Positions 39,131-51,070 of a DNA stretch of 64,000 nt are shown here, one piece after another. The position numbers were made by a program, and so were the translations under genes. Position 1 is the stretch's first letter. Each line of letters opens with the position of its first letter. The DNA comes from Siderastrea siderea (Eukaryota; Cnidaria; Anthozoa; Scleractinia; Rhizangiidae): the NCBI GenBank assembly GCA_964030785.1, contig OZ034969.1, positions 33,250,101-33,314,100 on the forward strand. The letters run 5' to 3'. The notes below the pieces were generated by a model. The model worked only from the letters and a program-made list of their open reading frames with translations. It was not told the origin of the DNA and ran no database searches.

Positions 39131-39675
39131 TCACTCTATTTAGTTTTTATTTATTCTATTTATTTTTTTTATTTTTTAGTTTTTCATCTTATAAGATGAA
39201 AAGCAACATCGCACAAATTGACTTTCACAATGAAAGTTGTAACATTTTTAATTCAATCATATTTCATTTTCTGATGTGAACAACAGTTTCTTAAAGAGTT
39301 TCTTAAAGACTTTGAATTAACAGAAGCATTAAAGTAAATTTAAGAGACAATATAACTATGTATACACCTAAATGAATAACAATAAAAAAAGAGAAAAGAG
39401 AGAAACCAAATAGGAAATGATTAGCTATGCAAATTACATTCATGATGATTGTCAGATATTAATAATTCTCAAAGCACTTAAACACTACAGTGTAATACTT
39501 TTTTTGTATCAGCTGAGTTGATACAAGGAATGTTGGCCGTTGTACAGACCTTTTGAGCTTCAGTGGTTAGTCAAAGGAATTCAATGAGTTAAGTTAGCGT
39601 GCCTAATTTATTCCTATTTGGCTTTTTCCTTTTTTCTTTTGTGTTTTCATTTTTATAAGACAACGATATTGCAAT
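39131..39675. other. AT-rich non-coding interval
   Basis: No gene seen. A short perfect palindrome (CTTATAAG, about 39188) and a pair of inverted CAACTTTCATTGTG-type pieces near 39220-39240 are the only structure noticed. Confidence 0.4.
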
Positions 39676-39802
39676 TACAGTTGAACCACGGTTAAGCGGC
39701 CACCCTCGGGGAAGTGGATAGTGGCTGTTTAATAGGGGCTGTCCACTTAATAGAGGTATCGGGACTTTGACAACTGGCTGCCTAATAGTGGGTTCGACTG
39801 TA
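39676..39802. mobile_element. Tc1/mariner-like MITE
   Basis: A 127-bp element with inverted ends TACAGTTGAACC and (complement) TACAGTCGAACC. The outermost TA on each side is the likely duplicated TA target. Internal sequence (GGCCACC, CTGTCCACTTAAT) repeats the recurrent theme of this MITE type. No coding capacity. Confidence 0.75.
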
Positions 39803-40103
39803 TGTGTTTAAAATGAAAATAAAGAAAGTACAAGTAATGTAATATATAGATTTAGCCAAACCTAAAAGCGAAGCCCCACTCTTTTTTTGATTGCTGGAAG
39901 TTATTCATTTTTTTAAAGTGATAACCAAAAAAAAAAATTGGAAAAAAAACTTTGCTCGCCATGAGGGCCGAACCGTCGAGATGCCAAACCGCTGGAATGA
40001 GAAGGGAGAATGTTAATCGCAGCACAACTTCTGCTAAGTTGTCAAATTAGAATTCATTTTTATACTTAGGCAGTTTTTTATTGATTGCAGCTGGATTGAC
40101 ATA

Positions 40104-40490
40104 AACACGGGTGTTTTTCTCAGGGAAATGTGTTCGGGCCGCTGCAAAAACCACGGTTGTAGACAGAAAATACCGGAAGGCACTAGCTCTGCCATGTTTG
40201 ATGTCCGAACAGTTGCCAAATGCTGCGATTTCAAGGGATGTACTTCGACTCGATTCGATGTTACGTGAGTTACCCAAGTTACTGTGTTACGATAAACACG
40301 GGTGTTTTTCTTGGGAAAATGTGTTCGGACCGCCGCAAAAACCATGGTTGTGGACAGAAAAAAACCAGAGGGCACTAGCTCTGCTAGGTTTGGCCTCAGG
40401 ACCGCTGCCAAATGCGGTGAACTCAAGCGTTTTGCCGACCGAGCTGGCAGCAGAACCGACAACAAAGATAAAGTCGTCGGAGGCAAATTT
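40104..40490 (+). repeat. Tandem duplication, two units of about 190 bp
   Basis: AAACACGGGTGTTTTTCT occurs at 40104 and 40293, and each unit continues with TGTTCGG.CCGC.GCAAAAACCA and GGCACTAGCTCTGC. The units have diverged by substitutions and small indels. ORFs on both strands across the pair come from the GC-richer repeat and have no domain. Confidence 0.75.
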
Positions 40491-41449
40491 AGTAACTTGA
40501 ACTTTTTGCCTTCTTTCTATTTATATACATTTGATATTTTTTTCTCAAGTTCTAAACTTCATTCTTTCGAACTGGATCGTTTTGCTAAACAAGTTAAGCT
40601 TTTAAGAAAACCTCTTTTTCAACAGCGACGGTGGCCATGCGATTTCCCGGCAAGAGAAACACTGCCAAAAGCACTGGGCGGTTTCCCGCCAAGAAAAGAT
40701 AGCATTCTTCACCCCTCCCCGTCGGGTTGTCTTGGAACTCCACTCCCCCTCCCCCAGGAGTCTGTACGGGCGGGCGGGCGGGCGTCCGCTGACGTCACAA
40801 CCAAAATTTCTTGGATCGATAGGTTACCAAATTTGCTAAGCAATGGTGCTCCGTTGGCGAGCTATAGCGCGTGGGCTCTGCTATAATTAAAACATGATTT
40901 TCAAATATATTTTAACAATTCTGTATTTTATATTTAAAAAAAAATCTCATAAATTAATTTGTTTGTTCTTCAATATTACTATCTCCAGCTGCGTGCATGC
41001 ATGTATGGAGCATAAAGAACTTTATAAGTAAAGCTGCAACAAACGGGATACAATAATTTTGTGAAATATGCCTTCAGAAACACCAATATCCTACGTGAAC
41101 TCCAATTATTAATCTGCAGAAAATGCATGGTTACAGATTTCAGTTTTGCCCCTTGTGACGTGAGCAAATATCAACTACAGTGGTTACCATTCTCATGCAT
41201 TTTGGTAGATCGAATCAAATAAAACCTTTTTAAAATTAGTTGTTTCAACTTTTGACTGGAAGAACACAAGTCAGGACCCAAATGATGAACAACCTTCCCA
41301 GGTGAGAAAGTCAAAATTTTATGAATTCAAATTAGAAGAAAGTTGGAATTCGAATAAGAATACACAGCAAAATGTAATGTTTGTTAGTTTAAACACAGCT
41401 CTATATTTTCTTTGAAGTATAACCATAAGTCGGTAAAGTATTATCGACT
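40491..41449. other. Non-coding interval
   Basis: Contains a short GGGC tandem run near 40768-40785 and otherwise AT-rich DNA. The reading frame that crosses from the upstream tandem duplication into this interval is not convincing. Confidence 0.4.
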
Positions 41450-41606
41450 GGGTGAGTGTAGTCCTGAGAAGGACTGTTTGTGGTGACATTGACTGACATT
41501 GTCAGAGTCAAGTGACTTGTCTCTGATGATGACTGATTTCCACTCAGGTTGTCCAAACATCAGACAATGTTACCACAAACAGTCCTTCTCAGGACTACAC
41601 TCACCC
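41450..41606. mobile_element. Hairpin MITE with about 40-bp inverted ends
   Basis: GGGTGAGTGTAGTCCTGAGA at 41450 is matched by its exact complement ending at 41606, and pairing continues through AAGGACTGTTTGTGGT. The loop between the arms is about 75 bp. Size is 157 bp, non-coding. Confidence 0.85.
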
Positions 41607-41661
41607 GGATGATCATACTTCACCAATTAAACAATAGGGTTCTTAAGTCGAAGGCACTATC

Positions 41662-41764
41662 GTGTGATAGGTTGCCCGAGGAAATTTGATGTTCACAACA
41701 AATATTACGTTCGAGGGCTTTTATGAAGTTTGAACATAAAATTTCCGAGGGAGCCTATCACACA
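41662..41764. repeat. Imperfect inverted repeat, MITE-like
   Basis: GTGTGATAGG at 41662 and CCTATCACAC ending 41764 are complementary. The arms continue imperfectly through CCGAGGAAATTT and TGTTCA. It lies 55 bp after the previous MITE. Non-coding. Confidence 0.65.
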
Positions 41765-44408
41765 TAAGGCCTGAGACAGAAGGACTCTAATGTTTTTATT
41801 GCCACAGGCGGGCACTCGCTGAGGAGAGACACTATGGCGTCACGTGACCGATTTCGATCAATGAGAGCATGCCAAAATTTAGCGTTGTACTATAACTTAT
41901 GATATGACTTATGCGTTCAAACCTTTTACAAAATTACACCGACTTAACTTTTAATTTTCCTAAAGTATTATCTTTTAAGGACTGGTAAAATTGTTCATGA
42001 TACTACCAACACAGCTTTCTTGAATTGACATCTACTAAAACTCAAAATTGGCTGTTTGAACTAGCACCTTAATTCTTAAGGTTTCCTGGAGGCAAATTTG
42101 GTGATTTCTAGTTCCTTTTCGCAGAGATCAAAATGGGACAAATATCAACTCAAAAGCTACAAAATTATCACAGCTTAAAGAATAATTTATGAGGATTCTG
42201 AAAATCTGAACAGTGGAATTTGAGGAATTTAAGGGTGCCATTGTGACTGCCATTTTAACATAAATCGGTCATAACTGAAAGGGGGTTTGAACATTTGTAG
42301 CAAGAATTTGTTCAAACACATAATACACAAAAACAAAACTCTGTACGTCACAGGAAGTTAAAAAGTGACGATTCTGGGAACAAACATTTAAATTTTGATT
42401 TGTAGTGAATCAATTACATTGTCACGCAAAGAGCATGGAACACCTCATGACAACCTCCAGTACAAGCTTTCGTAATTATACATATTTGAAACCTGCCAAG
42501 TTTGTTAGCAGAATGATAAATCGTACAGGAGATATTCTATCTACAGTGAGTGCATGTTTGTGTCACAAGTGTCCAAATGTTCAAAACACGCCATAATTTT
42601 TCGCAACTCCTTCCCCGATCGATCCTTGCGTGAGTTCTGCCTTGCTGCCATGTTTTTCAAGCCAGCAATGCATAATAGCCCTTTTCACAGTTACCTTTTC
42701 TCGTTTGTATTACGATGTCTTTGAATGCGGTCGGGTAAAAGGCAGACTGCAGTCCCCAGAACACTTTTTGCGATAAATTAAGTTTTTTCATTTGAGCCCG
42801 CTGTTAATGTAGTCAGCACTTAACCAATCTAAATGTGAAACAAATATGGCGGACGTTCGTTTGCTTGTGGGGAGCCAATGAACTCTTGCGTTAAAAACTG
42901 AAGCCCGTCAAAGAATTGCCGTTGTTGGTTACTAATTTGGCACATGGAACCTTGTAGCAGTGCGACATGGAGAATGGATTTCTGTTGTCAAGGAGTATTT
43001 TGAGTCAGTAACCTTAGAAACACGATTTATAGGACTGATTGATCGAGAAAATTGGCAAACAGACATGCCATTTTGGCCAATGCTTTTGGGTTAAAGACGT
43101 AATTAAATCAAAAGTAAATGTGTCCACCTGGATAAAATGAAAACGAAAGCTACTGATTTTTGTATATGTAAACGGTGTTCGACATGAAGGACACGGCATT
43201 CGATAGCCCGAATATTTTCACACATAACAACGTCGTTCTAATTGTACTACTTCTACCAAAACGTCTGCTACACTGGCTCGTTAACCTTGCAAGTTCAGTG
43301 CTTATCACTTGATCAAAACAAAATTGGAAGAAGTAAGACTCGGGTATATTTTCATGGAACCATTCTCTGGGCTTTCTTGCTCGTAATTTAATTACAGGGT
43401 GAGGAAATCTTGATAAAGAATAATCGACACTCGTATAATTTACTCATCGAAATGTGTTGTTATGTCAGTTTTGTTCAAATTCGTCAACGTTTTTTACTGA
43501 TTGTTTCACTTTCGGTAGCTGTTCACTAATTACAACGTGTTAGCATGGATCGTTGGGATCACTTTGAATGTAACTACCGCTATAATAGTAAAAATTTAAA
43601 CAAACATTCTGTGCGCGAATTGTAGAAACAGATACAAAAAGTCAACTTTATTTCAGATTTTACAAACCGGTGACAAAAACAGGAACTTGTAACAAATTAG
43701 CAAGTATGAATCCACCTGAAACTCTCTAATTCCCACTCACTTCTCTTCCTTCCTTTCCATGTTGTGAAGCTGCAATTAAGATCTATGAAAATGAATCCCA
43801 ACCTTAGATCTGGACGAAAGGGTAACTTTTACCCAAAATCACAAATATCAGTAAACCATACTTCTATAATTACTAATTGTATGGCATCATTGATTGGTCT
43901 GTAATAAAAATTGACATTTTTGAAATGAAGAGGTGTGAGCTTTTCAGTGTTAATTTCCATGTTCCCATAAGTAAATTTCCAATATCACTGACATAGCTAT
44001 ATGATAAGCCCACCTTTACTTGCAATATTACCAAGTTACAAAAAGACACTTGTTCAGATCAATGTCTAAAAAAAAACATTGTTCCTCATAGTCATCCGGA
44101 TCATCATTAGTGTTTCAGATAAAATAAATGTACCATAAAACATAAACTCGTTTACCTTCCTTTCGATGACTCGGATGACAAGGTGATGGTGGGGACAAAT
44201 GTAGAGGATCGCCATGTTCCTGTTAGACAAATGTAGTACTTAAAGTATTACCACGTGTTCTTTGCATAAACTGAAACAATTAACATTTCAAGACGAAACT
44301 CATACAGCTATTTCAATTAACGTTGTCGGAGAAAAAGCAAACAGCCTTTAAGCCAAGACCGCAAGGTAATATGGGATTATGTAATTTTTTTATAATGGCT
44401 TCCTTACA
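41765..44408. other. Non-coding interval
   Basis: Short unsupported ORFs only. The last part is presumably upstream sequence of the transposase gene that starts at 44409; no TATA box is obvious there. Confidence 0.4.
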
Positions 44409-46396
44409 ATGCCGCGACCATGTAGCGAAGATCTACGGTGGCACGTGATATGGATGAAGGAGGTGTTAGGATATGGAGTAAATAAAGTAGCGGCAACTCT
44501 AAGTATGTCTCCAAGAACTGTGGAACGTTATGTGAGGAAATATTCAATTTTTGGAGAAGTAAAACCAGAGGTAGTTGGAAGGCCTTTAAACAGTGTGTCC
44601 ATGCATCCGTACGTGGAATTTTTAATAATGGAAGCAGTGCTCGAACATCCTGACAGAACGCTGGCAGAAATAGCCCACGACGTGTATGTCCAAACAGGAT
44701 GTCAGTATACTTTGGCAAGCCTTTTTTATTACTTGAGAAGAAACCGTTTCAGTCGCATAAAGGTTTGTCATATTTTTTTCGCCCGCTTCGTTGCCACGTT
44801 ATGCAAATTGATAAAAAATAACAATATCTTTTTTTTTGCCAATAAGCTGAACAAAATTGCCCTTCAAAGATCGGAACAAGCAAGAGTACACTTCCGCTCA
44901 AATGTTTGTACCTTGGAACCGGAGATGCTTTTGTTCCTGGACGAAACTGGATTTGTAAATATGTTTTTTTTGTACTGATGATTACGGTTTAGTAAATGGT
45001 TATCCAAAAATAAGCGGCTAAAGGAGTGATGTTTTGCTCGAATTGGAGACACGATTTTTTGGAAACTTGTTGCGTCGCCTGTGCGAGTTGATGGCTTCAC
45101 TTCTCGACAAATTTTGGCAATAGATTGTGCGATGCATGCGATTTTGTCAGCAAAAGTTCAACCAAGAGATCATTGGCTCAACTCATTGATTTTTCTCGAG
45201 TTTGTTTCTACAATGTTTTAGCCTGTTACGCCTATGTCGCTACATTAAAATGTTATTTTTCTTGTATCTTATGTTGGTAGGACAAAAGAACTGCTCGCTG
45301 TTACGGACGCAGTCTTCTTGGGGAAAGGGCGGTGGTGAAAAGAGTCATGCAGAACTGGGGTCCGCGCATCACTGCTATTCCTGTCCTTTGCACTGAGGGG
45401 ATAATGGATACTGGTCTCTACGAAGGAACTGTCAATGCCGCAACTTTTCAAGACTTTGTGACTGAAAAGTTGTGCCCCAATTTGCTCCCATTCAATGGCG
45501 TAAATCCACGATCGATAGTCATACTAGGTAATGGAGATCCGTAAGTAAGAAACCATGTTTCAAAACTTAAAGGTATTATATAATGTGATGGTTGTGTTCA
45601 GGACCCGGTTACTTAAGATAAAGTAGTACTTTCTGCAATTGTTCCTTGTGCTCCGTACAATTTTTTCGTATTGTCTTTTTCTTTTATCTATATCCTTTAA
45701 ACCACCTTTGTGAAAGGAAATCCTGCGGAATACAGGGAATGGATGCAAAAATTCCAGCTAATCTTAAGTTACGTTTTGCAACCGGGCCCTCGTTTCTCGA
45801 AATTCCTGATAACTTTCCGGGCCCGGGAAGTATTTTTTCGAGCTCATTTATTTATCAGCTAATGGTGATTATTGGCGCATTATAAGATTAAAATTAATTT
45901 AATTTTCAAAGTCAATAAAAACTCTATAGCTAATGGAGAATATTGCGCACCTAAAACAGTTTTTAGGCCCGGAAAGTTATCTGGGCACTCGTCTGAGGTT
46001 TATTTACGCTTGAGAATGTGAATGGTACATTTCTTAGTGCGCGGTTAGGGGTTACATTTCCTTCGATAAGTTGCTTTATACAAAACTTGTAATCCACTCT
46101 ACACTCATCTCCTTTTATCACATTGTCGCTTTTATCGGGGTAATTATCGTTCTGATCTGTCTCTTTAATCCACAGATAACGCCCCTATCTACCACAGTCA
46201 GGCAATTTTTTTGCCACCGTACAGCCCTGATTTCATCCCATGTGAGGAGCTTTTTGCCGAAGCCAAGAACTGGATCAGGGAAAATGATTCCGCCTGGCAA
46301 GTTTGTCCTGATCCTGAATTAATGGTTGAAGAAGCATTTCTTCACATCACAGACGATGAAGTGAGAAATTACATCCAGCACGCAGAATATCTGTAA
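44409..46396 (+). CDS. Tc1/mariner-superfamily transposase gene, four exons
   Basis: Exons 44409-44762, 44847-44954, 45281-45527 and 46176-46396 join in frame (309 residues) through introns with GT...AG ends (GTTTGT/AATAAG, GTAAAT/TTGGTAG, GTAATG/CCACAG). Exon 1 has a helix-turn-helix (AATLSMSPRTVERYVRKY) and a second DNA-binding part. Exon 2 ends in LFLDETGF with the first catalytic Asp. The exon 3/4 junction recreates an Asp in the usual DNA motif, and exon 4 carries LPPYSPDFIPCEELFAEAK with the Glu. From second Asp to Glu only about 22 residues separate them, where families usually have 34, so about 12 residues are missing and catalysis is doubtful. No terminal inverted repeats were found next to it; AATAAA follows at about 46431. 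It could be an immobilised or domesticated copy. Transposase identity is firm, activity unlikely. Confidence 0.75.
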
Positions 46397-46442
46397 CGGT
46401 TTAAACATTAATTCCGACCCTCAGTGTATTTAATAAATTATT

Positions 46443-48415
46443 TTACAAATCTTGGAGCTCTTGTAACAGTTTTTGTTTTTGAGCAACGAATTCCACGTCA
46501 GTCAAAACGCCCTCCTCAGATAAGACCTTTAGGTCCTTCAGCTGTTGAAGAATGCCACTTTTCATGCGGACCTGCCGAGAGAATAATTTCACGTAAGTGA
46601 AAGATAAGTGCGCGCAAGAGAAAATTGGTCCGATTAAAAAATATCGCGCTGATTTTTATTCTCGGACACCACTGAGCAAATACGACCACCTACAATTTGA
46701 AGCATGTTATAACTTAGCTTTAGAAAAGAACCAGTGTATAACCATGCCTACCTTCCTCTCAGCGGCATCTATGGGTTGCCCCGAAGTTTCCGTTGCTGGT
46801 TGTTGAGCTGCAGTTCTCTTTAAACTGGTTTTAGATTTCCCTGTGAAAAAGGGCAAATCCGGTGGGCTTTCCTCGCTCTTGTGGGTGCCATTTACCTAGA
46901 AATTATCTGAAATTATTTGATGGTATTTTTTATTTTTACGAATCAAACCCTAGAAACCGGAGTTTATGTAAGGTTGAAAGATTACAAGTTTGTGTTTTGG
47001 CTTTAAATTGGCATGCCATTCACATCAAGGTCAACTTACGATCAGGCGAAGAGAAGAGAGGGGAACAAAGCGTCTGATCGCCGGTTTTCTCTAGTTTGTT
47101 TGAATTATGATTGTTTTTATTTTTGCTGATTGATCACGCAAAGGTACAGAATAATTAAAACCGAATGCAAATATACTCAAATGCGCGTGCAGCACTTGGG
47201 CTCTAGCTCATTAGTAAGAAGACAGAAAAACGGCAGCAATTGCTGGTTTTCACGTGACGTCATAAAATTCTAAAATCATAAATCGCGAAGTCTTCAGATT
47301 TTATATCCCCACCAGGTTGAAGAGGACTTTAAAATATATCTTTCTACAAATTTTCAGCTCGGTAGCGTCTTTCCTTTTGAAAATACAGAATACTAAATTT
47401 CTGGCTTTTCACGCTACCTGACACCAACACAGCGTCCGTGACAAAGCTTTCTCCTGTGCGAAAAAGGACTCTCCTTGTGATTTTTAGCAGTTTGGACAGT
47501 TAAAGCATTAGGAGAGAAATTAATATGGTTGTATAGTAGTTCAGGAGAGAAAAGTAATCGCTGGAAGAGCAGAAGTGAATTTCAGATATTTTCATTGATT
47601 TCCGGCGGCCATGTTTGTGCCCCTCCGAGGGACAACAACATGGCGTTTTGATACTGAGCTCTGCAAATTTCAGTCGAACGTTTCAGCAAATAACTCAACA
47701 ACGGAATACCATACAGATCTGAGACTTGGGGAAGTTGTTTAGTTGTGTATCCTTTATAACATTACATATTCTTGGCTTCTTTGATCAATTGGTTTTGATT
47801 TTAATATTTTATGGCGTGACAGTGAAAACCAAGAATAAGTGCTGAATAAACAATATCCAACAAAATTTCTCGATCTGAAAAAAATTACACTTCAACGTCA
47901 AAATTGGTACCTGATTAGTACCAGAAAGGTTGTTTTATCATGTCAGATGATGCCTATTCATCAATTGCCCTGACGAAATGACTCAGTGACGGGCGGAAAA
48001 TTTAATGTTCCTTACCAACATTCTGGCCCAGCATTGCAGCTTAAACTCGGGAAATTTACCGTGTTTTTCCCGCAACCTCGAAAGGCGTGCATAATAACTG
48101 GAGGACTCTAAATCTCCCTCATCCTCGTCAATCACAGTAGTGCCAGGATTGTCCGCTGACAGAACAAAAAAGGTCCTTTAATACCAGCCGAGGAAATATT
48201 AGATTAATACACATAGTAGTTATATTCACCAGTACATTGCTTTGCACACGTACCTTTCCTTTTTTCCCTGGAACTGAAGGACGTGGATTTCCTTAGGTAA
48301 ATGTGGGTCCACCCACAGAGTGACCATTCCTTTCTTCACCAATGATAGCGCTTCGGCTGACTGTATTTCCAAGGTAATGGAAAATTTCATGTTTCCATCA
48401 CCAAAGTATTCTAAT
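46443..48415 (-). CDS. Multi-exon host gene of unknown function with SHOCT-like C-terminus
   Basis: Four exon candidates read leftward. Exon 48254-48415 (YFGDGNMKFSITLE..., donor GGTACGTG) comes first, then exon 48060-48155 (acidic VIDEDEGDLESSSYY, donor GGTAAAT). Exon 46752-46840 follows (acceptor TTTTTCACAG, Ser/Thr/Gln-rich linker, donor GGTAGGC), then exon 46443-46571 ending in TAA. The last three join in phase; the first does not match the second directly, so an exon is unseen or the copy is damaged. The final exon, ILQQLKDLKVLSEEGVLTD followed by VEFVAQKQKLL, has the pattern of short C-terminal oligomerisation helices (SHOCT-like). No DNA-binding domain is visible in the exons found, and the 5' end is not located. 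It converges tail-to-tail with the transposase gene, 46 bp apart. Confidence 0.45.
46846..48055. other. Presumed intron of the minus-strand gene
   Basis: Lies between the exon candidates 46752-46840 and 48060-48155. ORFs inside (for example 46862-47077) have no recognised content and no repeat signature. Confidence 0.35.
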
Positions 48416-48431
48416 CTAAAAGAAGTGTAGG

Positions 48432-48692
48432 ATGCTGGCGAAAGCTCTTCTCTGCATCATTCTAGCAAATGTTATTTTAGGCCTCGGACACTGTCAAATA
48501 ATGGTACCTCTCGGAGAAAATATGACTGCGAACTGTTTTTGTTCTTCTCTTTCAGAACACGAAGACAAATGTTTACCGTTCCAGTTTCGTTTGATGACAT
48601 GCTGTCTATCAAAAACTCAGTTCAACTGCAGAAATGAAGACGGATTTGAAACTACCCATATTACCTTGCGGTCTTGGCTTAAAGGCTTTTGA
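48432..48692 (+). CDS. Small secreted cysteine-rich protein, candidate
   Basis: An 86-codon ORF begins MLAKALLCIILANVILGLG, a good signal peptide (charged start, hydrophobic core), with likely cleavage near GHC. The remainder has seven Cys in the order C...CxC...C...CC...C and no further membrane segment. Small cysteine-rich secreted proteins are common in cnidarians (skeletal or nematocyst-associated), but this spacing matches no family I can name, so function is not assigned. It is a single exon with no clear TATA box, and starts 16 bp from the minus-strand exon at 48415 in divergent orientation. It could instead be a chance ORF or one exon of a longer gene. Confidence 0.35.
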   Translation: MLAKALLCIILANVILGLGHCQIMVPLGENMTANCFCSSLSEHEDKCLPFQFRLMTCCLSKTQFNCRNEDGFETTHITLRSWLKGF

Positions 48693-49394
48693 TTTTCTTC
48701 CGACAACGTTTATTGAAATAGCTGTACATCATGACATTAAAGACATTAAAATGCCTACCTGCAGTGCATTTAAGGACGTTCGCGCGAAAAACTTCTACAA
48801 TACAGATTTTTTTCATACTTTGGCTACAGTCAGATAATGAGTTACCTATGTCAGAAATGGAAAAAAATTGGGGGGTCACAGACTTCGTTTTCGAAATAAA
48901 GCGCGTCAAAAACTACCCCAATTTTGACAAATCGGCCCTCGTAACTCGACATGGCCTCAGTGCTTGTTAGTTGAAAAATATTAAAAATGATTCGCTGTAG
49001 ACCCACTTTCTTAGTCAAATTTTACTTAAGTGGGTCTGTTAAGTAAATAATTTGAACCGGTGTCATCCTTTTAGTTAAATTCAACCTCTAAGATCGACTT
49101 TAACGAACACCGTGCAGCCTCAATAATAGTAGAATTCAATGATGCGAGGGCAGAAAAGTTGAAAAAAATTAAACTTGTACAATACAGATTTTCTTTAATT
49201 TTTCACAAAACGTAGATAATCGACAAAGAAAGTGATCTATTAAAAGAAAATATGGGGTCACCGAACATTTAAGAGAGTTAAACCCGTGCATTGATATTAA
49301 AGTGCCCACTAGCGCTATATATCTCCACATTTCTTCAACAGCGCGCGCGCTCAATGCATGACGTGGCATGACATCACGAAGTGAATTGCGTGCG
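48693..49394. other. Non-coding interval
   Basis: No gene recognised. Near 49337 a GCGCGCGCGC run occurs. Confidence 0.4.
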
Positions 49395-49400
49395 CAGTAA

Positions 49401-50613
49401 GAGGGTGCTAATGGGGTTAGTAGTTAACTGACAATTGGCCAAAAAAATAGTAGTTAATTGATATTTGGCCAAAAAATTAGCAGTTAACTGATAAATGAAA
49501 AGTTAACAGTTAACTGACATTTTATTAATTAAATTGAATACGATTCTTGATGTTTTAAAAGCAACTTCCAAAGATTTTCCTAACGCTGCATGACCTGGTA
49601 ACATGTCACTGTTATTTGAGTCACTTCCAGTGCAAAAGTGCCAGCCACGAGGGAGCGAAAATTGGACCTTGATCTCCGTGATGGCTTCGAGTGGCGTGGT
49701 CAAAGTAGCCTGCGTGGCAGGCTCGGAAAGCGGGGGGAAAAGGGGAGAAATTATTCACGAGCGCGGAGGAAGCGAGAGGAAGGGGAAGTAAGGAAGTCAT
49801 GCAGACCTTCCAGCACCATTTTATAACTGTCTTGAATGTAAATTGAGAAACACGAATTTCGAATCCAATCAGAGCGTTCGATTAGGCCTTGATTGACAAA
49901 TAAGTAATTTTGACCAATCACGATTTTTGCAGTCGCCTGACGAAAGTAAAATACGGCTGAAATACGCTTTGCTCGCGCTTGCGAATAATTTCTTCCCTTT
50001 TCCCTCCCCTTTCTGCGCCTGCCACGCAGGCTATGGTCAAAGTTATTCTAAGTTTTTATCGAGACAAAGGATCGGCATTCGAACGACACGCGCTCCGTTT
50101 GACTTGGCAAAACACAATTCAATGGACATAGATTGTAAACATTTGACAGATGTTATGGGAGTTAAACAACAAGCGGTAAAGTTTGGACTCGGTGCGTTTG
50201 ACTTGAAGTTGTTCCGATTAGATATTTATTTGTCCAGCAAGCGAACGTGGTTTGACCTTGTTTGCCCTGATTTATATCACGTCAATAATTGATTACAGGT
50301 CGACAATACACAAGCCCTTTCGTAATGAGCAATATTTCTGATTATGAATCGTGATTTGATTGTTTTTAACAATTATTTTCATGTCCAGAAGCTGTAATTT
50401 ATTTCTTGATTTGAGTAAGGACCACCCCCAAGGATGATTGAAGTAAGAAAAATTCTGGTTATGACGCAATAATTTGCGTTGTAGGAAACGGATAGCTAAT
50501 ACTAACTACAATTAGTAGTTAACTGACAATTGGCCAAAAACATAGTAGTTAACTGACATTTGGACGGAAAATTAGTAGTTAACTGACAATTAGGTACCCC
50601 CATTAGTACCCTC
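49401..50613. mobile_element. Non-autonomous DNA transposon, 6-bp target duplication
   Basis: Ends are inverted: GAGGGTGCTAATGGGG at 49401 and GAGGGTACTAATGGGG read inward from 50613. CAGTAA flanks both sides (49395-49400 and 50614-50619). Just inside each end lie tandem copies of a unit of about 30 bp, AGTTAACTGACAATTGGCC, three on the left and three on the right, in the same orientation. A second, smaller MITE is nested at 49706-50033. No transposase ORF. Superfamily not assigned. Confidence 0.8.
49706..50033. mobile_element. Nested MULE-like MITE with 9-bp target duplication
   Basis: A 328-bp insert begins TAGCCTGCGTGGCAGGC and ends with its complement. TGGTCAAAG occurs directly before (49697-49705) and after (50034-50042). 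Inverted similarity continues inward (GGGGAAAAGGGGAGAAATTATTC against GAATAATTTCTTCCCTTTTC). A 9-bp duplication fits Mutator-like elements. It is younger than the transposon that contains it. Confidence 0.85.
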
Positions 50614-50759
50614 CAGTAAGGATGCGCAGAAACAATTGGCGCGAACGTTCTTAATTCAACTTGATCGCAATCGATAATTGAATCCACAGAACTACATAAT
50701 GGAATTTTCGAAAAGACTCACCCCCCTAATTTTTTAAACCAATCAGAAAGCTAGTGCCA

Positions 50760-51070
50760 GGGCCCCGACCGTTATGACGTCATCAGAATGGAATGTGATT
50801 TGGGATGGAAAACCGCTGAGCATTTGGGGAAAATCGCGGGCTCATCCAAGATGGCGGACGAGAAATCAAGGGGGGCGCTTTAGGTAATGGCGGCGAGGAG
50901 GAAATGAGGAGGGATGAGGAGGGATTTTTCCCAGTAAAGGGATCGCGGGCTCAGATCAGAAAAGAGAGGACATTTCGTGACGCTTACATGACGTATCAGA
51001 ATAGCCCTCTGGCTAGGGTGGGAAACCGCTGACCAGTCATGGGGAAAATGGGGATCGCGGGCTCAAAGGG
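50760..51070. repeat. GC-rich direct repeats beside the provirus
   Basis: ATCGCGGGCTCA occurs three times (about 50831, 50941 and 51053). The longer block GGAAAACCGCTGA...GGGGAAAAT precedes the first, and a close variant precedes the third. Composition shifts abruptly here from AT-rich host DNA to GC-rich. ATGGCGG-type triplets suggest a promoter or CpG island, but no exon is evident. Confidence 0.6.

Noticed and set aside
40034..40886. Overlapping ORFs of 129-194 codons on both strands
   Set aside because: They arise from a GC-richer tandem duplication; frames conflict and contain no recognisable domain.
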